A stretch of DNA of 38,595 nt, taken from positions 1 to 38,595 of the forward strand of contig ONJN01000084.1 of NCBI GenBank assembly GCA_900318155.1. The letters run 5' to 3'. Positions within the stretch are counted from its first letter, which is position 1. Every line of letters starts with the position of its first letter. The notes beneath the pieces were generated by a model, which made no database searches, was not told the DNA's origin, and saw only the letters and a list, made by a program, of their open reading frames with translations. The position numbers and the translations under genes are program-made. This DNA is from an uncultured Eubacteriales bacterium. GTDB taxonomy: Bacteria > Bacillota > Clostridia > Peptostreptococcales > Anaerovoracaceae. Positions 25,159 to 34,770 of the stretch are shown piece by piece.

Positions 25159-26268
25159 TCAAATCCTTACCGGAAGGACAAGGTATTCATATTCATTTCC
25201 GTCAAACGGTTTGACCAGGCACGGATCAATTGACGAATTAAATAAAATCCGAATCTCATCTTCGTCAATTGCCTTCAAAACATCCTTAAGATAAATTGCA
25301 TTGAAACCGATCATCAGGTCATCTCCGCTCTTATTCACTGTAATGTCTTCCCGGACGGTTCCTTCTTCAGAATCCGATGTGACAGTAATAGTATTTTCAC
25401 TGATCTCGAACTTTACGAGATTATTCTTGCCCGACCTTGCCAGAAGAGAAGCACGATCAATGCTTTCCATAAGCTGTTTTCTGTTCACATCTATAATGAT
25501 CTTACTGTTTGCCGGCAGAATATCCTTATAAGGAATAAACTGTCCGTCCATCAGTTTAAGTTCTGCACTAACGTCAGAAAAACTGAATACAGCGCGTTTT
25601 TCGGCAAGGTAAAGAATACAGCTGTTTTCCTCATCGTCTATTTCAGAAATGATCCTGCTAAGTTCACCGAGAATTCTGGCATGTATAATAATGCTGTAGG
25701 TTTTGGCCTCCGGCATTGGTCTTCTGGTGATAGATATACGGTATCCGTCAATTGCGACCATATTCAGGTCGCCGTCCTGAAGCTCGAGTAAAACTCCGGT
25801 GATAATTCCTCTGGATTCATCATTGCTTGCGGCGAAAGCTGTTTTATCGATCATTTCTTTTAGAAGGAATCGATCAAAAACAACAGATTCTGTATTTTCG
25901 GTAATCTCTTCCATAATCGGAAATTCATCAGATGACGTACCGATGATATTAAATTCGGAATTTGTACTGCGAATTGTGACATTATTCTTTTCATCGGTCT
26001 CAATTTCGAGTTCTTCTGCCGGAAGTTTTCTTATTATATCCCCGAAAAGCTTAGCCATAACTAATACAGATCCGCTGTTTGAGACTTTAGCGTCGATTGT
26101 GTTTTGAATTGATATATCTGAATCAGATGCATATAAAGTCAGTTTTCCATCTTTTGTCGCATTGATCATGATTCCTTTTAATACAGGCAGGGTTGTTTTA
26201 CTGGATACGGCTCTGGAAACAATATTCAACGCTTTGGTCAGGCTTCGCTGTTCACATGTAAATCTCAT
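25159..26268 (-). CDS. dnaN: DNA polymerase III beta subunit (sliding clamp)
   Basis: 369 residues, normal for DnaN. It forms the ring that tethers the polymerase to DNA. The three clamp repeats are recognisable, beginning with MRFTCEQRSLTKALNIVSRAV, with GIMINATKDGKLTLYASDSDISI in the first repeat and the family ending EYEYLVLPVRI. The Shine-Dalgarno is CGGAGG. Origin sequences separate it from dnaA, and recF follows after three bases. Confidence 0.98.
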   Translation of the reverse strand: MRFTCEQRSLTKALNIVSRAVSSKTTLPVLKGIMINATKDGKLTLYASDSDISIQNTIDAKVSNSGSVLVMAKLFGDIIRKLPAEELEIETDEKNNVTIRSTNSEFNIIGTSSDEFPIMEEITENTESVVFDRFLLKEMIDKTAFAASNDESRGIITGVLLELQDGDLNMVAIDGYRISITRRPMPEAKTYSIIIHARILGELSRIISEIDDEENSCILYLAEKRAVFSFSDVSAELKLMDGQFIPYKDILPANSKIIIDVNRKQLMESIDRASLLARSGKNNLVKFEISENTITVTSDSEEGTVREDITVNKSGDDLMIGFNAIYLKDVLKAIDEDEIRILFNSSIDPCLVKPFDGNEYEYLVLPVRI

Positions 26269-26479
26269 TGTTGACCTCCGAAAAGTTATATTATTATTTT
26301 AAATAAGGTAGTATTATTAGTAGTAGGGGGTGCGGATTGTGTGGATAACTTATGCAGCCATTGAAATTACTTAAAAGTAAATGACACACCTCTTGTTGAA
26401 ACCAGTGTGGATAACTCGGAAGTTATCCTTATTATCCACATATACTCGGACTGGTCGAATTTTGGACTCTTTTTGTCCG
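26269..26479. other. oriC: oriC part 1: dnaA-dnaN intergenic region with DnaA boxes
   Basis: Three perfect DnaA boxes (TTATCCACA or its complement) lie at 26340-26348, 26406-26414 and 26432-26440; the first two read TGTGGATAA on the plus strand, the third is inverted. A weaker TTATCCTTA adjoins the third at 26423-26431. An AT-rich stretch at 26282-26306 next to dnaN is the likely unwinding region. No gene fits here. Confidence 0.88.
26309..26348 (-). other. DnaA-trio unwinding element of oriC
   Basis: On the plus strand, TAG, TAT, TAT, TAG, TAG, TAG (26309-26326) is followed by GGGG (26327-26330), a GC-rich spacer and the DnaA box 26340-26348. Read 3' to 5' the triplets are GAT-GAT-GAT-TAT-TAT-GAT, the DnaA-trio pattern that guides DnaA filament growth in B. 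subtilis. The order box, GC cluster, trios, AT-rich DNA matches the known basal unwinding system. Confidence 0.78.
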
Positions 26480-27910
26480 CTATTCATTGATCTCATTTTT
26501 AAGGATTTCGATCATTTTTTTCAGCTCGCTGTCGTTGTTCAGATCGTTCTGGATCTTCTCACAGGCATGCATTACTGTTGAGTAATGACGTCCACCGAAC
26601 ATGTTGCCGATTTTGTTGAATGAATAGCCGGTCATACTGCGACAGAGGTACATGGCAATCTGGCGGGGATAGGCGATGTTCATAGCTCTTGTGGAAGATT
26701 CGAGATCCTCTATTTTCAGTTTGTAGCGTCGGCTCACAACGGATTTGATTTTTTCCGGCGTGACATTGTTTCCACCGTTTTCGATGATGTCTTTCAGGAC
26801 GCTGGACGCGAACCTGAGGTCGGCTTTTTCCTTCATCAGCCTCGAGAAGGTAATGATCCTCGTGTAGGCGCCCTCCAGTTCACGGATGTTATACTGAATT
26901 TTTTCCGCAATCAGGCAAATAACATCGTACATGTCATCGTCGACTACGATATTCATGTTTTCTGCTTTTTTCATCAGGATCGCGACGCGGGTTTCGTAAT
27001 CCGGTGGTGTGAGGTCAGCTACCATGTTCCAGGCAAAACGCGAGGTCAGTCTTTCATCCAGTCTTTTTAATTCATTCGGAGGCCGGTCACTTGAAAGTAC
27101 AATCTGTTTATTGAGCTCATGTAATGCATTGAATGTATAGAAGAATTCTTCCTGCGTCGTCTCTTTTCCTTCAAGGAATTGGATATCGTCGATCAGGAGG
27201 ACGTCGACTCTTCTATATTTTGCTTTGAATTCGCGTGTTTTGTGATCTCCGAGCGCTTTGATCAGTTCGTTTGTAAACATTTCTGATGAAATGTACAGGA
27301 CGTTCAGGTCAGGGAAATGATCAAGCAGGTAGATGCCGATCGCGTGCATCAGATGGGTTTTTCCGAGTCCGGATCCTCCATAGATAAACAGCGGGTTGTA
27401 TGCTTCTGACGGGGATTCGGCGACCGCGACAGATGCAGCGTAAGCGTATTTATTGCTGTTTCCGACAACAAAATTGTCGAAGTTGTATCTCGGATTAAAG
27501 ATTCTTTGTTTGGCAAAAGCAGGGTAATAATCCGCAGGCTTCGGTTTGTTTCGATGCAGCTGCGGATCGAGGTTTATTTCAATCTGACTGTCCTTTTGTC
27601 CCGGGATTGTGGTCAGAATTGTTTCTTCTTTAATTTCTGTATCCTGTTTTTTATATTCATCAGACGTTTTGATTACCACACGGTACGGCATTTTCATGAC
27701 CGTCTCAAAACTGTCTTCCAGGATGTTGAGATAGCGATTTTTCAGTATATTCGCGTAAAATTCCTCGTTTGCTTCCAGATAGACTATTTTCAATTCTTCG
27801 TCAATATTATGGATTCTGGTCGGCAGGAACCATGTTTTATAACTCGTTGATGTCGTTGTTTTTTTTATCAGTTCAAGCACCTGACTCCAGATTGTTTCGT
27901 TATTACTCAT
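26480..27910 (-). CDS. dnaA: Chromosomal replication initiator protein DnaA
   Basis: 476 residues from the chosen start. DnaA binds the boxes on both sides of this gene and opens the origin. Domain I is at 1-80 (IWSQVLELIKKTTTSTSYKTWF). The AAA+ domain has Walker A GGSGLGKT (178-185) and Walker B VDVLLIDDIQF. Domain IV ends with the box-binding GGRHYSTVMHAC. The frame is open for 19 codons further upstream, but MSNNETIWSQ at 27910 follows AAGGAAGG at good spacing and matches the family start. Confidence 0.98.
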   Translation of the reverse strand: MSNNETIWSQVLELIKKTTTSTSYKTWFLPTRIHNIDEELKIVYLEANEEFYANILKNRYLNILEDSFETVMKMPYRVVIKTSDEYKKQDTEIKEETILTTIPGQKDSQIEINLDPQLHRNKPKPADYYPAFAKQRIFNPRYNFDNFVVGNSNKYAYAASVAVAESPSEAYNPLFIYGGSGLGKTHLMHAIGIYLLDHFPDLNVLYISSEMFTNELIKALGDHKTREFKAKYRRVDVLLIDDIQFLEGKETTQEEFFYTFNALHELNKQIVLSSDRPPNELKRLDERLTSRFAWNMVADLTPPDYETRVAILMKKAENMNIVVDDDMYDVICLIAEKIQYNIRELEGAYTRIITFSRLMKEKADLRFASSVLKDIIENGGNNVTPEKIKSVVSRRYKLKIEDLESSTRAMNIAYPRQIAMYLCRSMTGYSFNKIGNMFGGRHYSTVMHACEKIQNDLNNDSELKKMIEILKNEINE

Positions 27911-27938
27911 ATTTTCCTTCCTTAAAATCAATAAATAT

Positions 27939-27967
27939 ATTGTACATAATAAGTTATCCATATACAA
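27939..27967 (-). promoter_or_regulatory. dnaA promoter overlapping a DnaA box
   Basis: On the minus strand TTGTAT (27967-27962), a 17-bp spacer and TACAAT (27944-27939) form a sigma-A promoter. The near-perfect DnaA box at 27954-27962 lies in the spacer, so DnaA could repress its own gene. Confidence 0.7.
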
Positions 27968-28153
27968 GACTTAATAATTTTTCCTTAAATCTTAACAATT
28001 CTTAACAAAATTAAGAAAGTTATCAATATAATGTGGATAACTTTGTGCATAGTATGAGAATTTCAGAGATCGTTGAATTCAGAGAGCTCCTGAATCTTTT
28101 TGTATGAGAGTTTTCATTATGGATATGTGTAAATTTTATTTGTAATAATATAA

Positions 28154-28183
28154 TTGACATGGGGAATAATAATAAAGTATAAT
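28154..28183 (+). promoter_or_regulatory. rpmH operon promoter
   Basis: TTGACA (28154-28159), an 18-bp spacer and TATAAT (28178-28183): both boxes are perfect consensus. It lies about 70 bp before the rpmH start and should drive rpmH-rnpA-yidD-yidC-jag. Confidence 0.88.
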
Positions 28184-28253
28184 ATATATTCGTATGCATA
28201 TATTGTAATTTAGATTATGCAGTTATTTTTACAGTTCAGGAGGTAAATAAAAA

Positions 28254-28388
28254 ATGAAAAGAACTTATCAGCCTAAAACAAGACAAAGAAAAAAGGAACA
28301 TGGATTCCGCAAGAGAATGGCTACTAAAAATGGTAGAAATGTACTGAAAAGAAGAAGACTCAGAGGCAGAAAGAGATTGTCAGCATAA
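28254..28388 (+). CDS. rpmH: 50S ribosomal protein L34
   Basis: A 44-residue, very basic protein, [20 protein letters not shown] at the N-terminus and [12 protein letters not shown] at the end, the standard L34 sequence. It is part of the large ribosomal subunit. Shine-Dalgarno AGGAGG is present. rnpA follows after 3 bp, the conserved arrangement next to the origin. Confidence 0.98.
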   Translation: MKRTYQPKTRQRKKEHGFRKRMATKNGRNVLKRRRLRGRKRLSA

Positions 28389-28391
28389 GAA

Positions 28392-28730
28392 ATGCTTAAG
28401 AAAAATGTGCTCAGGAACAAGAAGGACTTCGATGTTATATATAGGAAAGGAAAATCTGTCCCAGACCGGTATGTGGTTGTAATTTTTAAGAAGAACAGTC
28501 TTCCATACAGTCGAACGTGCTTTCTTGCGAGCAAAAAAGTCGGAAACAGTGTGCAGAGGAATAGGGCAAGGCGTTTGATGAAGGAAGGTATGCGAGCGAG
28601 TGGAATTAAACTCCCGGACGGATATGATTTTATTATCATTGCAAGAAAAACCATCTGCAGAGTAAAATGCCACGATGTTCAGAAATCACTGAAATCTGCA
28701 TTCAGGAGAACCGGGGTGATCGGGAAATGA
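28392..28730 (+). CDS. rnpA: Ribonuclease P protein component
   Basis: 112 residues, basic. It is the protein partner of RNase P RNA, which trims tRNA 5' ends. The RNR signature is [17 protein letters not shown], and FLASKKVGN and YDFIIIARK are also family-typical. No separate Shine-Dalgarno is evident because it follows rpmH by only 3 bp; coupling is likely. It overlaps yidD by 4 bp. Confidence 0.96.
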   Translation: MLKKNVLRNKKDFDVIYRKGKSVPDRYVVVIFKKNSLPYSRTCFLASKKVGNSVQRNRARRLMKEGMRASGIKLPDGYDFIIIARKTICRVKCHDVQKSLKSAFRRTGVIGK

Positions 28731-28957
28731 AGATAATAAATTATTTGTTGAAGAATGTATTGATACTTTTTGTCAGATTCTATCAAAAATTTATTTCTCC
28801 CTTTTTTCCGGGAACCTGCAGATACATTCCGACTTGTTCTGTCTATTTCATCCAGGCATTGGGAAAATATGGTCCGTTTAAGGGAACATATCTTGGCGTG
28901 CGGCGGATTATGCGCTGTCATCCGGGACGTCCGGGCGGATTTGATCCGGTGCCGTAA
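28727..28957 (+). CDS. yidD: Membrane protein insertion efficiency factor YidD
   Basis: 76 residues. An amphipathic N-terminus is followed by the family signature [22 protein letters not shown] and [14 protein letters not shown]. It assists YidC-dependent insertion of membrane proteins. The start is the ATG that overlaps the rnpA stop (ATGA); the 20 codons open upstream belong to the rnpA region. Confidence 0.95.
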   Translation: MKIINYLLKNVLILFVRFYQKFISPFFPGTCRYIPTCSVYFIQALGKYGPFKGTYLGVRRIMRCHPGRPGGFDPVP

Positions 28958-28972
28958 TTTTGGAGGAATTGA

Positions 28973-29707
28973 ATGAATTTTTTTGGTATATTGGCGAGGC
29001 CGCTTGGTTTAATCATGACCAGCTTGTACAGTCTGGTCGGAAGTTACGGAATTACACTTGTGATTTTGACTGTAGTGATCAAGCTGCTGCTGTATCCATT
29101 ATATAAGAAGCAGATCATGTCAACTGCCGGCATGAGTGATCTTCAGCCTAAGATGCAGCACATTCAGAATCAGTATGCTGGAAATACTGAAGTGATGAAT
29201 CAGAAAATTCAGGAGCTGTATAAAGAGGAAGGTGTGAGTCCTGCTGCAGGATGCCTGCCGATGGTTATACAGATGTTTGTCATCATGGGATTGTTTGAAT
29301 TGCTCAGATATCCTTTAAAGTATGTATCAAGCCAGGCGATGGTCTTTGCCGTACACGAGTCGTTTTTATGGATCAAAGACCTTTCCCAGCCGGATCCGTG
29401 GATTCTTCCGGTTTTGTCGGGCGTGGCCACTTTTATATCATTTTATATGTCTCAGCAAAATGGTGCGATGGGCGCACAGCAGGGCGGAGCTATGATGACG
29501 GTCATGAAATACGGTTTTCCGATTATGATCATCTGGCTTGCCAAATCCTATGCGGCCGGACTGGCAATGTACTGGTTTGTCAGTCAGTTTATTCAGATCT
29601 TTTATAACATCCGCTTTAATACACTGAGAAAGAGAATGGCTGAAGAGAAGAAAAATAAGAAAAAGACTAAGAGAAAACCTGTGCGAGCAGGTCAGGGAGT
29701 TCGATAA
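28973..29707 (+). CDS. yidC: Membrane protein insertase YidC/OxaI family
   Basis: 244 residues, the short Gram-positive form. It inserts and folds proteins in the cytoplasmic membrane. About five hydrophobic segments are seen, including YGITLVILTVVIKLLLYPL, then PAAGCLPMVIQMFVIMGLF and IMIIWLAKSYAAGLAMYWFVS; the basic cytoplasmic tail is KKNKKKTKRKPVR. There is no lipoprotein cysteine at the N-terminus, unlike B. subtilis SpoIIIJ. The stop overlaps the jag start (TAATG). Shine-Dalgarno is GGAGG. Confidence 0.96.
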   Translation: MNFFGILARPLGLIMTSLYSLVGSYGITLVILTVVIKLLLYPLYKKQIMSTAGMSDLQPKMQHIQNQYAGNTEVMNQKIQELYKEEGVSPAAGCLPMVIQMFVIMGLFELLRYPLKYVSSQAMVFAVHESFLWIKDLSQPDPWILPVLSGVATFISFYMSQQNGAMGAQQGGAMMTVMKYGFPIMIIWLAKSYAAGLAMYWFVSQFIQIFYNIRFNTLRKRMAEEKKNKKKTKRKPVRAGQGVR

Positions 29708-30687
29708 TGGATGTAACAGAAAAATGGGGAGATGACATTGAATCAGCCGTGGAGCTGGCGCTGATTGATCTGGAAGCAACCAGAGATCAGGTAAATGTTG
29801 ACGTCCTTGAGCGTCCTTCAAGAGGATTCTTTGGAATCGGGTCCAGACTTGCCCTTGTAAGAGTTTCCAAGAAACCGGAATTCATAGCGCAACCAGAACC
29901 GGAGACGATTCCTGAAAAAGCTGAACCTAAGAAGGAAAAGAAGGATAATCGATCCAATAATAAAAGTAAGAAAGATAAGAAAAGAAAAGCAGACGCGAAG
30001 AAAGAAAAGCCTGCTGCTGAAAAGAAAAATCCAGAAGAAGAAAAGGATGTCAAAGATCATAAAAAGATAGCTGAAGAAAAGAAAAACGAAGAACCGAAGA
30101 AAAGGGCAAATGGCAGGCAGGACAGAAAGCGCGGAAAGAAATATGATAAACGCAATAATGCGGGCAGGAAGGAAAAATATGAAAGTAAGCTTCCGGAGCT
30201 TGATTTTCATAAGGTAATGGATAAACTTCCGATATCGGAAGATCATCCGGCACTTCTTTTCCTGAAGGATGTGACTGATAAAATGGGGCTGAATCTTAAC
30301 ATGGTTTGCCGGGCAGATGAAAGCAGCGTTCTGATCGAAATTTCGGGACCGGATACAAGTACGATCATCGGCAAGCACGGACAAACACTTGACGCGATTC
30401 AGTATCTGACAAGCCTTGTTGTAAACAAAGACCGCAAGGATTACATTAAAGTTGTAATCGATGCGGAGAATTACAGGTCAAGAAGAGAGAAAACGCTGGA
30501 ACAGCTTGCGGAAAGACTGGCCGGAAAAGTTGTAAGGACCGGTCGCCAGATCAAGCTTGAGCCGATGATCCCATATGAACGTAAGATCATTCATTCTACT
30601 CTTCAGCAGAATCCTGATGTCGTTACAAGAAGCGAGGGTCAGGATCCTTACAGAAAGGTCGTAATAGAATTAAAGAAAGACAAATAA
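29707..30687 (+). CDS. jag: Jag/KhpB RNA-binding protein
   Basis: 326 residues. Jag-N is at 1-54 (with SRGFFGIGSRLALVRV). Residues about 65-158 are an unusually long Lys/Glu/Asn-rich linker. A KH domain spans about 175-258 with the GxxG loop IIGKHGQTL, followed by an R3H domain with Arg292 and His296 in PYERKIIHS. The protein binds RNA and is linked to cell elongation and division in Bacillota. The start codon overlaps the yidC stop. Confidence 0.95.
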   Translation: MDVTEKWGDDIESAVELALIDLEATRDQVNVDVLERPSRGFFGIGSRLALVRVSKKPEFIAQPEPETIPEKAEPKKEKKDNRSNNKSKKDKKRKADAKKEKPAAEKKNPEEEKDVKDHKKIAEEKKNEEPKKRANGRQDRKRGKKYDKRNNAGRKEKYESKLPELDFHKVMDKLPISEDHPALLFLKDVTDKMGLNLNMVCRADESSVLIEISGPDTSTIIGKHGQTLDAIQYLTSLVVNKDRKDYIKVVIDAENYRSRREKTLEQLAERLAGKVVRTGRQIKLEPMIPYERKIIHSTLQQNPDVVTRSEGQDPYRKVVIELKKDK

Positions 30688-30731
30688 AAGCACTTGAAAA
30701 CAAGAGATGCAGATTTTGTCAAAAGAATTTG

Positions 30732-30767
30732 AAGGGGACGCTGCAGAAATATGCATCGGCCCCTTTT
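30732..30767 (+). terminator. Terminator-like hairpin between jag and mnmE
   Basis: AAGGGG (30732-30737) pairs with CCCCTT (30760-30765); inside, CG/CG and TGCA/TGCA can pair with two mismatches. TTTTGATT follows. It lies 45 bp behind jag and 24 bp before mnmE, so it may partly end the rpmH-jag transcript. Confidence 0.65.
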
Positions 30768-30791
30768 GATTATTTCAAAGGAACGGTAAAA

Positions 30792-32165
30792 ATGAACGAC
30801 ACAATTGCTGCGATCTCGACGCCGTTCGGAGAAGGTGGTATCGGGATCATTCGAATAAGCGGAGAAGATGCGTTTTCGATTATTGAAAAGGTATTCAGGC
30901 AGCCTGGAAAACGTCGGAAAATGGAAAACCGGAAACTGACGTACGGAAACATCATTGATCCGGATACTGAAAAAATAATTGATGAGGTGCTTTGTGTTGA
31001 GATGAAAGCACCGGGAACATATACTGCGGAAGACGTTGCGGAGATTCATTGCCATGGAGGAATGGTTCCGCTTCGAAAGACGCTGGAGCTTGTTCTGCGT
31101 CTGGGAGCGCGACTCGCGGACAAGGGGGAATTTACGCAGCGTGCGTTTCTTAATGGACGACTCGATCTGACACAGGCAGAAGCCGTTATGGATATGATCC
31201 GGGCAAAAGCGGACCGTTCACTGGATGCGGCTGTTTATCAGCTGGAAGGCGTTTTGTCAAATAAAATTCGTGAGATTCGGGCAATGCTGATGGATCTTCT
31301 GGTTGAGCTGACCGTTAATATCGATTATCCGGATGAGGATATTGAAATACTTACGTACGAAAAAACAAAAAAGTCAATTGCGTCAATTAAAGAAGAAATT
31401 GTAAAGTTGCTTGAACGTTCCGAAACCGGGCGAATCATCAGTGAAGGTCTGAAGGTTGCGATCGTCGGAAAGCCGAACGTTGGAAAATCGTCATTGATGA
31501 ATCATCTGCTTCGGGAAGCGCGTGCGATTGTGACTGATATCCCGGGAACGACGCGAGATACAATCCAGGAAAATCTGAGTATTCAGGGGATTCCGCTCGT
31601 TTTGACGGATACTGCGGGGATTCGCGAGACGGATGATAAGATCGAAAGTATTGGAATTGAACGGTCAAAAGAATCTTTGATGCGGGCAGATCTGGTGATT
31701 TTTATGATGGATTCCAGTACGCGAACAGATAAAGAAGATCTTGAGATCATTGCGAGAATTGATCCGTCGAGAACGATTGTGGTTTTGAATAAGACAGATC
31801 TCAAATCGGTTGTAACCGATGAGGAAATACAGGAGCTGCTTCCGGGCGTTGAGATGATCAGAATTTCTTTGGCCAGGAATACGGGCGTTGGGCAAATTGA
31901 GGATTCGATCGTTCAGCGTGTCTATAACGGTGAAGTGACGCAGGAAGACAGCCTGATGGTTACGAACGCGCGACATAAAAGTCTTCTGGAGAACGCCTGT
32001 GCGTCTGTCACGAGCGCGGGGGAAATGACTGAATTCGGTGAGCCACTGGAAATCATTGAAGAGGATGTTCATGAAGCTTATGATATACTGGGAGAAATCA
32101 TCGGTGAAAGCGTCACAGATGACATTTTGAATGAAGTTTTCTCAAGATTTTGTCTGGGAAAATAG
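30792..32165 (+). CDS. mnmE: tRNA modification GTPase MnmE
   Basis: 457 residues. With MnmG it places a carboxymethylaminomethyl group on wobble uridines of tRNA. The N-terminus MNDTIAAISTPFGEGGIGIIRISG binds the folate cofactor. The inserted G domain has GKPNVGKSS (G1), DIPGTTRD (G2/G3 region), DTAG and NKTD. The C-terminal FCLGK supplies the catalytic cysteine motif CxGK. The open frame reaches back to 30729, but the family start is at 30792, after a GGAA ribosome site. mnmG follows after 20 bp. Confidence 0.97.
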   Translation: MNDTIAAISTPFGEGGIGIIRISGEDAFSIIEKVFRQPGKRRKMENRKLTYGNIIDPDTEKIIDEVLCVEMKAPGTYTAEDVAEIHCHGGMVPLRKTLELVLRLGARLADKGEFTQRAFLNGRLDLTQAEAVMDMIRAKADRSLDAAVYQLEGVLSNKIREIRAMLMDLLVELTVNIDYPDEDIEILTYEKTKKSIASIKEEIVKLLERSETGRIISEGLKVAIVGKPNVGKSSLMNHLLREARAIVTDIPGTTRDTIQENLSIQGIPLVLTDTAGIRETDDKIESIGIERSKESLMRADLVIFMMDSSTRTDKEDLEIIARIDPSRTIVVLNKTDLKSVVTDEEIQELLPGVEMIRISLARNTGVGQIEDSIVQRVYNGEVTQEDSLMVTNARHKSLLENACASVTSAGEMTEFGEPLEIIEEDVHEAYDILGEIIGESVTDDILNEVFSRFCLGK

Positions 32166-32185
32166 GATATTGAAGTAGGTATACA

Positions 32186-34063
32186 ATGGAAAAGAATTTA
32201 ATGGGAGAATATGATATCATTGTTGTCGGTGCCGGTCACGCGGGTTGTGAAGCCGCGCTCGCATCTGCCCGCATGGGCAACAAAACAATGATGTTCTCAA
32301 TCAATCTGGAAGCGGTTGCCATGATGCCGTGCAATCCGGCGATCGGAGGGACGGGTAAAGGTCATCTCGTACGAGAGATTGACGCGCTCGGTGGTGAAAT
32401 GGGACTCAATATCGACAAAACGTTTATTCAAAGCCGCATGCTGAATACGTCAAAAGGCCCTGCGGTTCATTCGCTCAGGGCACAGGCAGATAAGCAGCGT
32501 TATCATACAGAGATGAAAAAGACGATTGAGCGGCAGGAGAACCTGGACCTGAAGCAGGATGAAGTTATCGACATAGAGATCGAAGATGGCGAGGTGAAAG
32601 GCGTTTTAACCAGAACCAATGCGTATTATACATGCAGAGCGCTTATCATCGCGACCGGAACGTTCCTGGGCGGGAAAATATTTATCGGCAGCAGCAATTT
32701 TGAGAGTGGTCCGAACGGACTTGCTCCGGCCAGCCGTCTGCCGGGAAAACTCAGAGAACGCGGGATACGGCTGAGACGCTTCAAGACCGGGACGCCGGCA
32801 CGGGCACTTTCTTCTTCTTTTGACTACAGCAAAATGATTCCTCAGAAAGGCGACGAGAAAATCGTACCGTTTTCTTTCATGAATGATGAACTTGAAAAAG
32901 ACCAGATTTGTTGCTGGCTTACTTATACAAATGATCGGACACATGAAGTGATCCGCAGGAATTTTCATCGTTCTGCTCTTTTTGGCGGAGACATTGAAGG
33001 AGTCGGACCGCGGTACTGTCCATCGATCGAGGACAAGATAAATCGTTTTCCGGACCGAAAGCGTCATCAGCTTTTTATTGAGCCGGAAGGCCTTTATACA
33101 GAGGAAATGTACATCCAGGGAATGTCTTCCAGCTTGCCGGAAGATGTACAGCGGGATTTTTATCACACGATCGAAGGGCTTGAAAACATCAAAATTACTC
33201 GGCCGGCATACGCAATCGAATATGATTGCATTGATCCTCTTGACTTGAAGTTGAATCTGGAGCACCGGGAAGTTAAAGGTTTTTTCTGCGCGGGTCAGTT
33301 CAATGGAAGTTCAGGGTATGAAGAAGCGGCTTGTCAGGGCCTGATGGCTGGGATTAATGCTTCTTTGTCAATAAATGGTAAAAAACCGTTCATTCTGGAC
33401 AGAAGCGAGGCATATATTGGCGTTCTGATCGACGATCTCGTTACAAAAGGCACTAACGAACCTTACAGAATTATGACATCGAGAGCGGAATACAGACTGC
33501 TTCTCAGGCAGGACAACGCCGATTCACGTTTGACGGAAAAGGGATATGAGATAGGACTCGTCTCAGAGGAGCGATACAGGAGATTTTTGTCGAAGCAGGA
33601 AGCAGTTGAGGCAGAAATGAAGCGTTTAAAAAGAGTAAATGTTTCTCCTGAAGAAACAGCAGAATATTTAGAGTCTGTTGGCAGTACGCCGTTGAAATCG
33701 ACGATATCATTATATGAACTTCTAAAGCGACCGCAGGTAAAGTATGATAATATGGCGGTGATAGATAAAAGTCGCAAGCCTTTGTCATCTCACGTGCTGA
33801 CGCAGGTTGAGGTCAATATTAAGTACGAGGGGTACATTCAACGTCAGAAAAAGCGTATTGAAAAATTCAAGAAATTGGAACACCGAATATTGCCCGAAGA
33901 TCTGGATTATGAGACAATCGATAATCTGAGGATTGAAGCGCGGCAGAAGTTGAGTGCCATGCGGCCGCGGTCAGTCGGACAGGCATCCAGGATTTCAGGT
34001 GTTTCACCTGCGGATATCAATGTACTTTTGATTTATCTTGAAAAAATGAGGAGGCTCACATGA
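32186..34063 (+). CDS. mnmG: tRNA uridine-5-carboxymethylaminomethyl modification enzyme MnmG
   Basis: 625 residues, standard for this FAD protein (formerly GidA), partner of MnmE. The FAD-binding motif is [19 protein letters not shown], followed by [25 protein letters not shown] and the second signature [13 protein letters not shown]. The C-terminal helical tail ([18 protein letters not shown]) binds MnmE. The last codons overlap the rsmG start by 4 bp, so translation is coupled. Confidence 0.98.
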   Translation: MEKNLMGEYDIIVVGAGHAGCEAALASARMGNKTMMFSINLEAVAMMPCNPAIGGTGKGHLVREIDALGGEMGLNIDKTFIQSRMLNTSKGPAVHSLRAQADKQRYHTEMKKTIERQENLDLKQDEVIDIEIEDGEVKGVLTRTNAYYTCRALIIATGTFLGGKIFIGSSNFESGPNGLAPASRLPGKLRERGIRLRRFKTGTPARALSSSFDYSKMIPQKGDEKIVPFSFMNDELEKDQICCWLTYTNDRTHEVIRRNFHRSALFGGDIEGVGPRYCPSIEDKINRFPDRKRHQLFIEPEGLYTEEMYIQGMSSSLPEDVQRDFYHTIEGLENIKITRPAYAIEYDCIDPLDLKLNLEHREVKGFFCAGQFNGSSGYEEAACQGLMAGINASLSINGKKPFILDRSEAYIGVLIDDLVTKGTNEPYRIMTSRAEYRLLLRQDNADSRLTEKGYEIGLVSEERYRRFLSKQEAVEAEMKRLKRVNVSPEETAEYLESVGSTPLKSTISLYELLKRPQVKYDNMAVIDKSRKPLSSHVLTQVEVNIKYEGYIQRQKKRIEKFKKLEHRILPEDLDYETIDNLRIEARQKLSAMRPRSVGQASRISGVSPADINVLLIYLEKMRRLT

Positions 34064-34770
34064 TCTCCGGAATGATTGTGCAGAAATTTAATGAGGCGGG
34101 TATCGCGGTTACGGAAGACCAGGCGGAACTGCTTGGGAAATATATGCGCGAGCTGCTTAAGTATAATGAGCATGTGAATCTGACATCAATTACGAATGAG
34201 AATGAATTTGTCCTGAAACACTTTGTTGATTCAGCTATGTGCATGGGTCTGCCGGAGTTTAAAGATGCTGCTGCGGTGATTGATGTAGGGACCGGAGGGG
34301 GATTTCCTGGAATTCCTCTTGCGGTTTTGAGTCCGGATAAAAGCTTTACGTTGATGGATTCTCTGAATAAGAAAGTGAGGATCGTTGATGAGATCGCGGA
34401 AAAACTTGGGGTCGGTAACGTAAGCATTATTCATAACCGTGCGGAAATCGCCGGACAGGATCCGGAATACAGAGAGCAATTTGATCTGTGTGTGTCACGA
34501 GCGGTTGCCGATCTTTCTGTTTTGTCGGAGTACTGCCTGCCGCTGGTCAGTGAGGGAGGTTTTTTTATCGCTTATAAAGGTCCGGCTGCAGACAGAGAGA
34601 TCCGCAGTTCCGGAAAGGCGGTATCGGTTCTAGGAGGAGAAATCCATCGCGTTGAGAAGGTTAAAACGAGCGTTTTTGAGCACAGTCTGATTGTAATAAG
34701 AAAAAATAAGAAAACACCGAAGAAGTATCCGAGAAAACCCGGAATCCCTTCAAAAATGCCTGTTAAATAG
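34060..34770 (+). CDS. rsmG: 16S rRNA (guanine-527-N7)-methyltransferase RsmG
   Basis: 236 residues. It methylates G527 of 16S rRNA using SAM. The SAM-binding motif is [17 protein letters not shown], with NLTSI upstream and [16 protein letters not shown] and YKG downstream. It overlaps mnmG (ATGA). The C-terminus has a basic tail. A parS-containing terminator lies directly behind it. Confidence 0.96.
   Translation: MISGMIVQKFNEAGIAVTEDQAELLGKYMRELLKYNEHVNLTSITNENEFVLKHFVDSAMCMGLPEFKDAAAVIDVGTGGGFPGIPLAVLSPDKSFTLMDSLNKKVRIVDEIAEKLGVGNVSIIHNRAEIAGQDPEYREQFDLCVSRAVADLSVLSEYCLPLVSEGGFFIAYKGPAADREIRSSGKAVSVLGGEIHRVEKVKTSVFEHSLIVIRKNKKTPKKYPRKPGIPSKMPVK

Larger units (their letters stand above)
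27911..28253. other. oriC: oriC part 2: dnaA-rpmH intergenic region
   Basis: This 343-bp AT-rich gap between the divergent dnaA and rpmH genes holds one perfect DnaA box (TGTGGATAA, 28032-28040), a one-mismatch box TTATCCATA (27954-27962) and a two-mismatch TTATCAATA (28020-28028). It also holds the two divergent promoters. TTAACAATTCTTAACAAAATTAAG at about 27990-28016 contains short TTAACAA direct repeats. No gene is seen. Confidence 0.8.
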
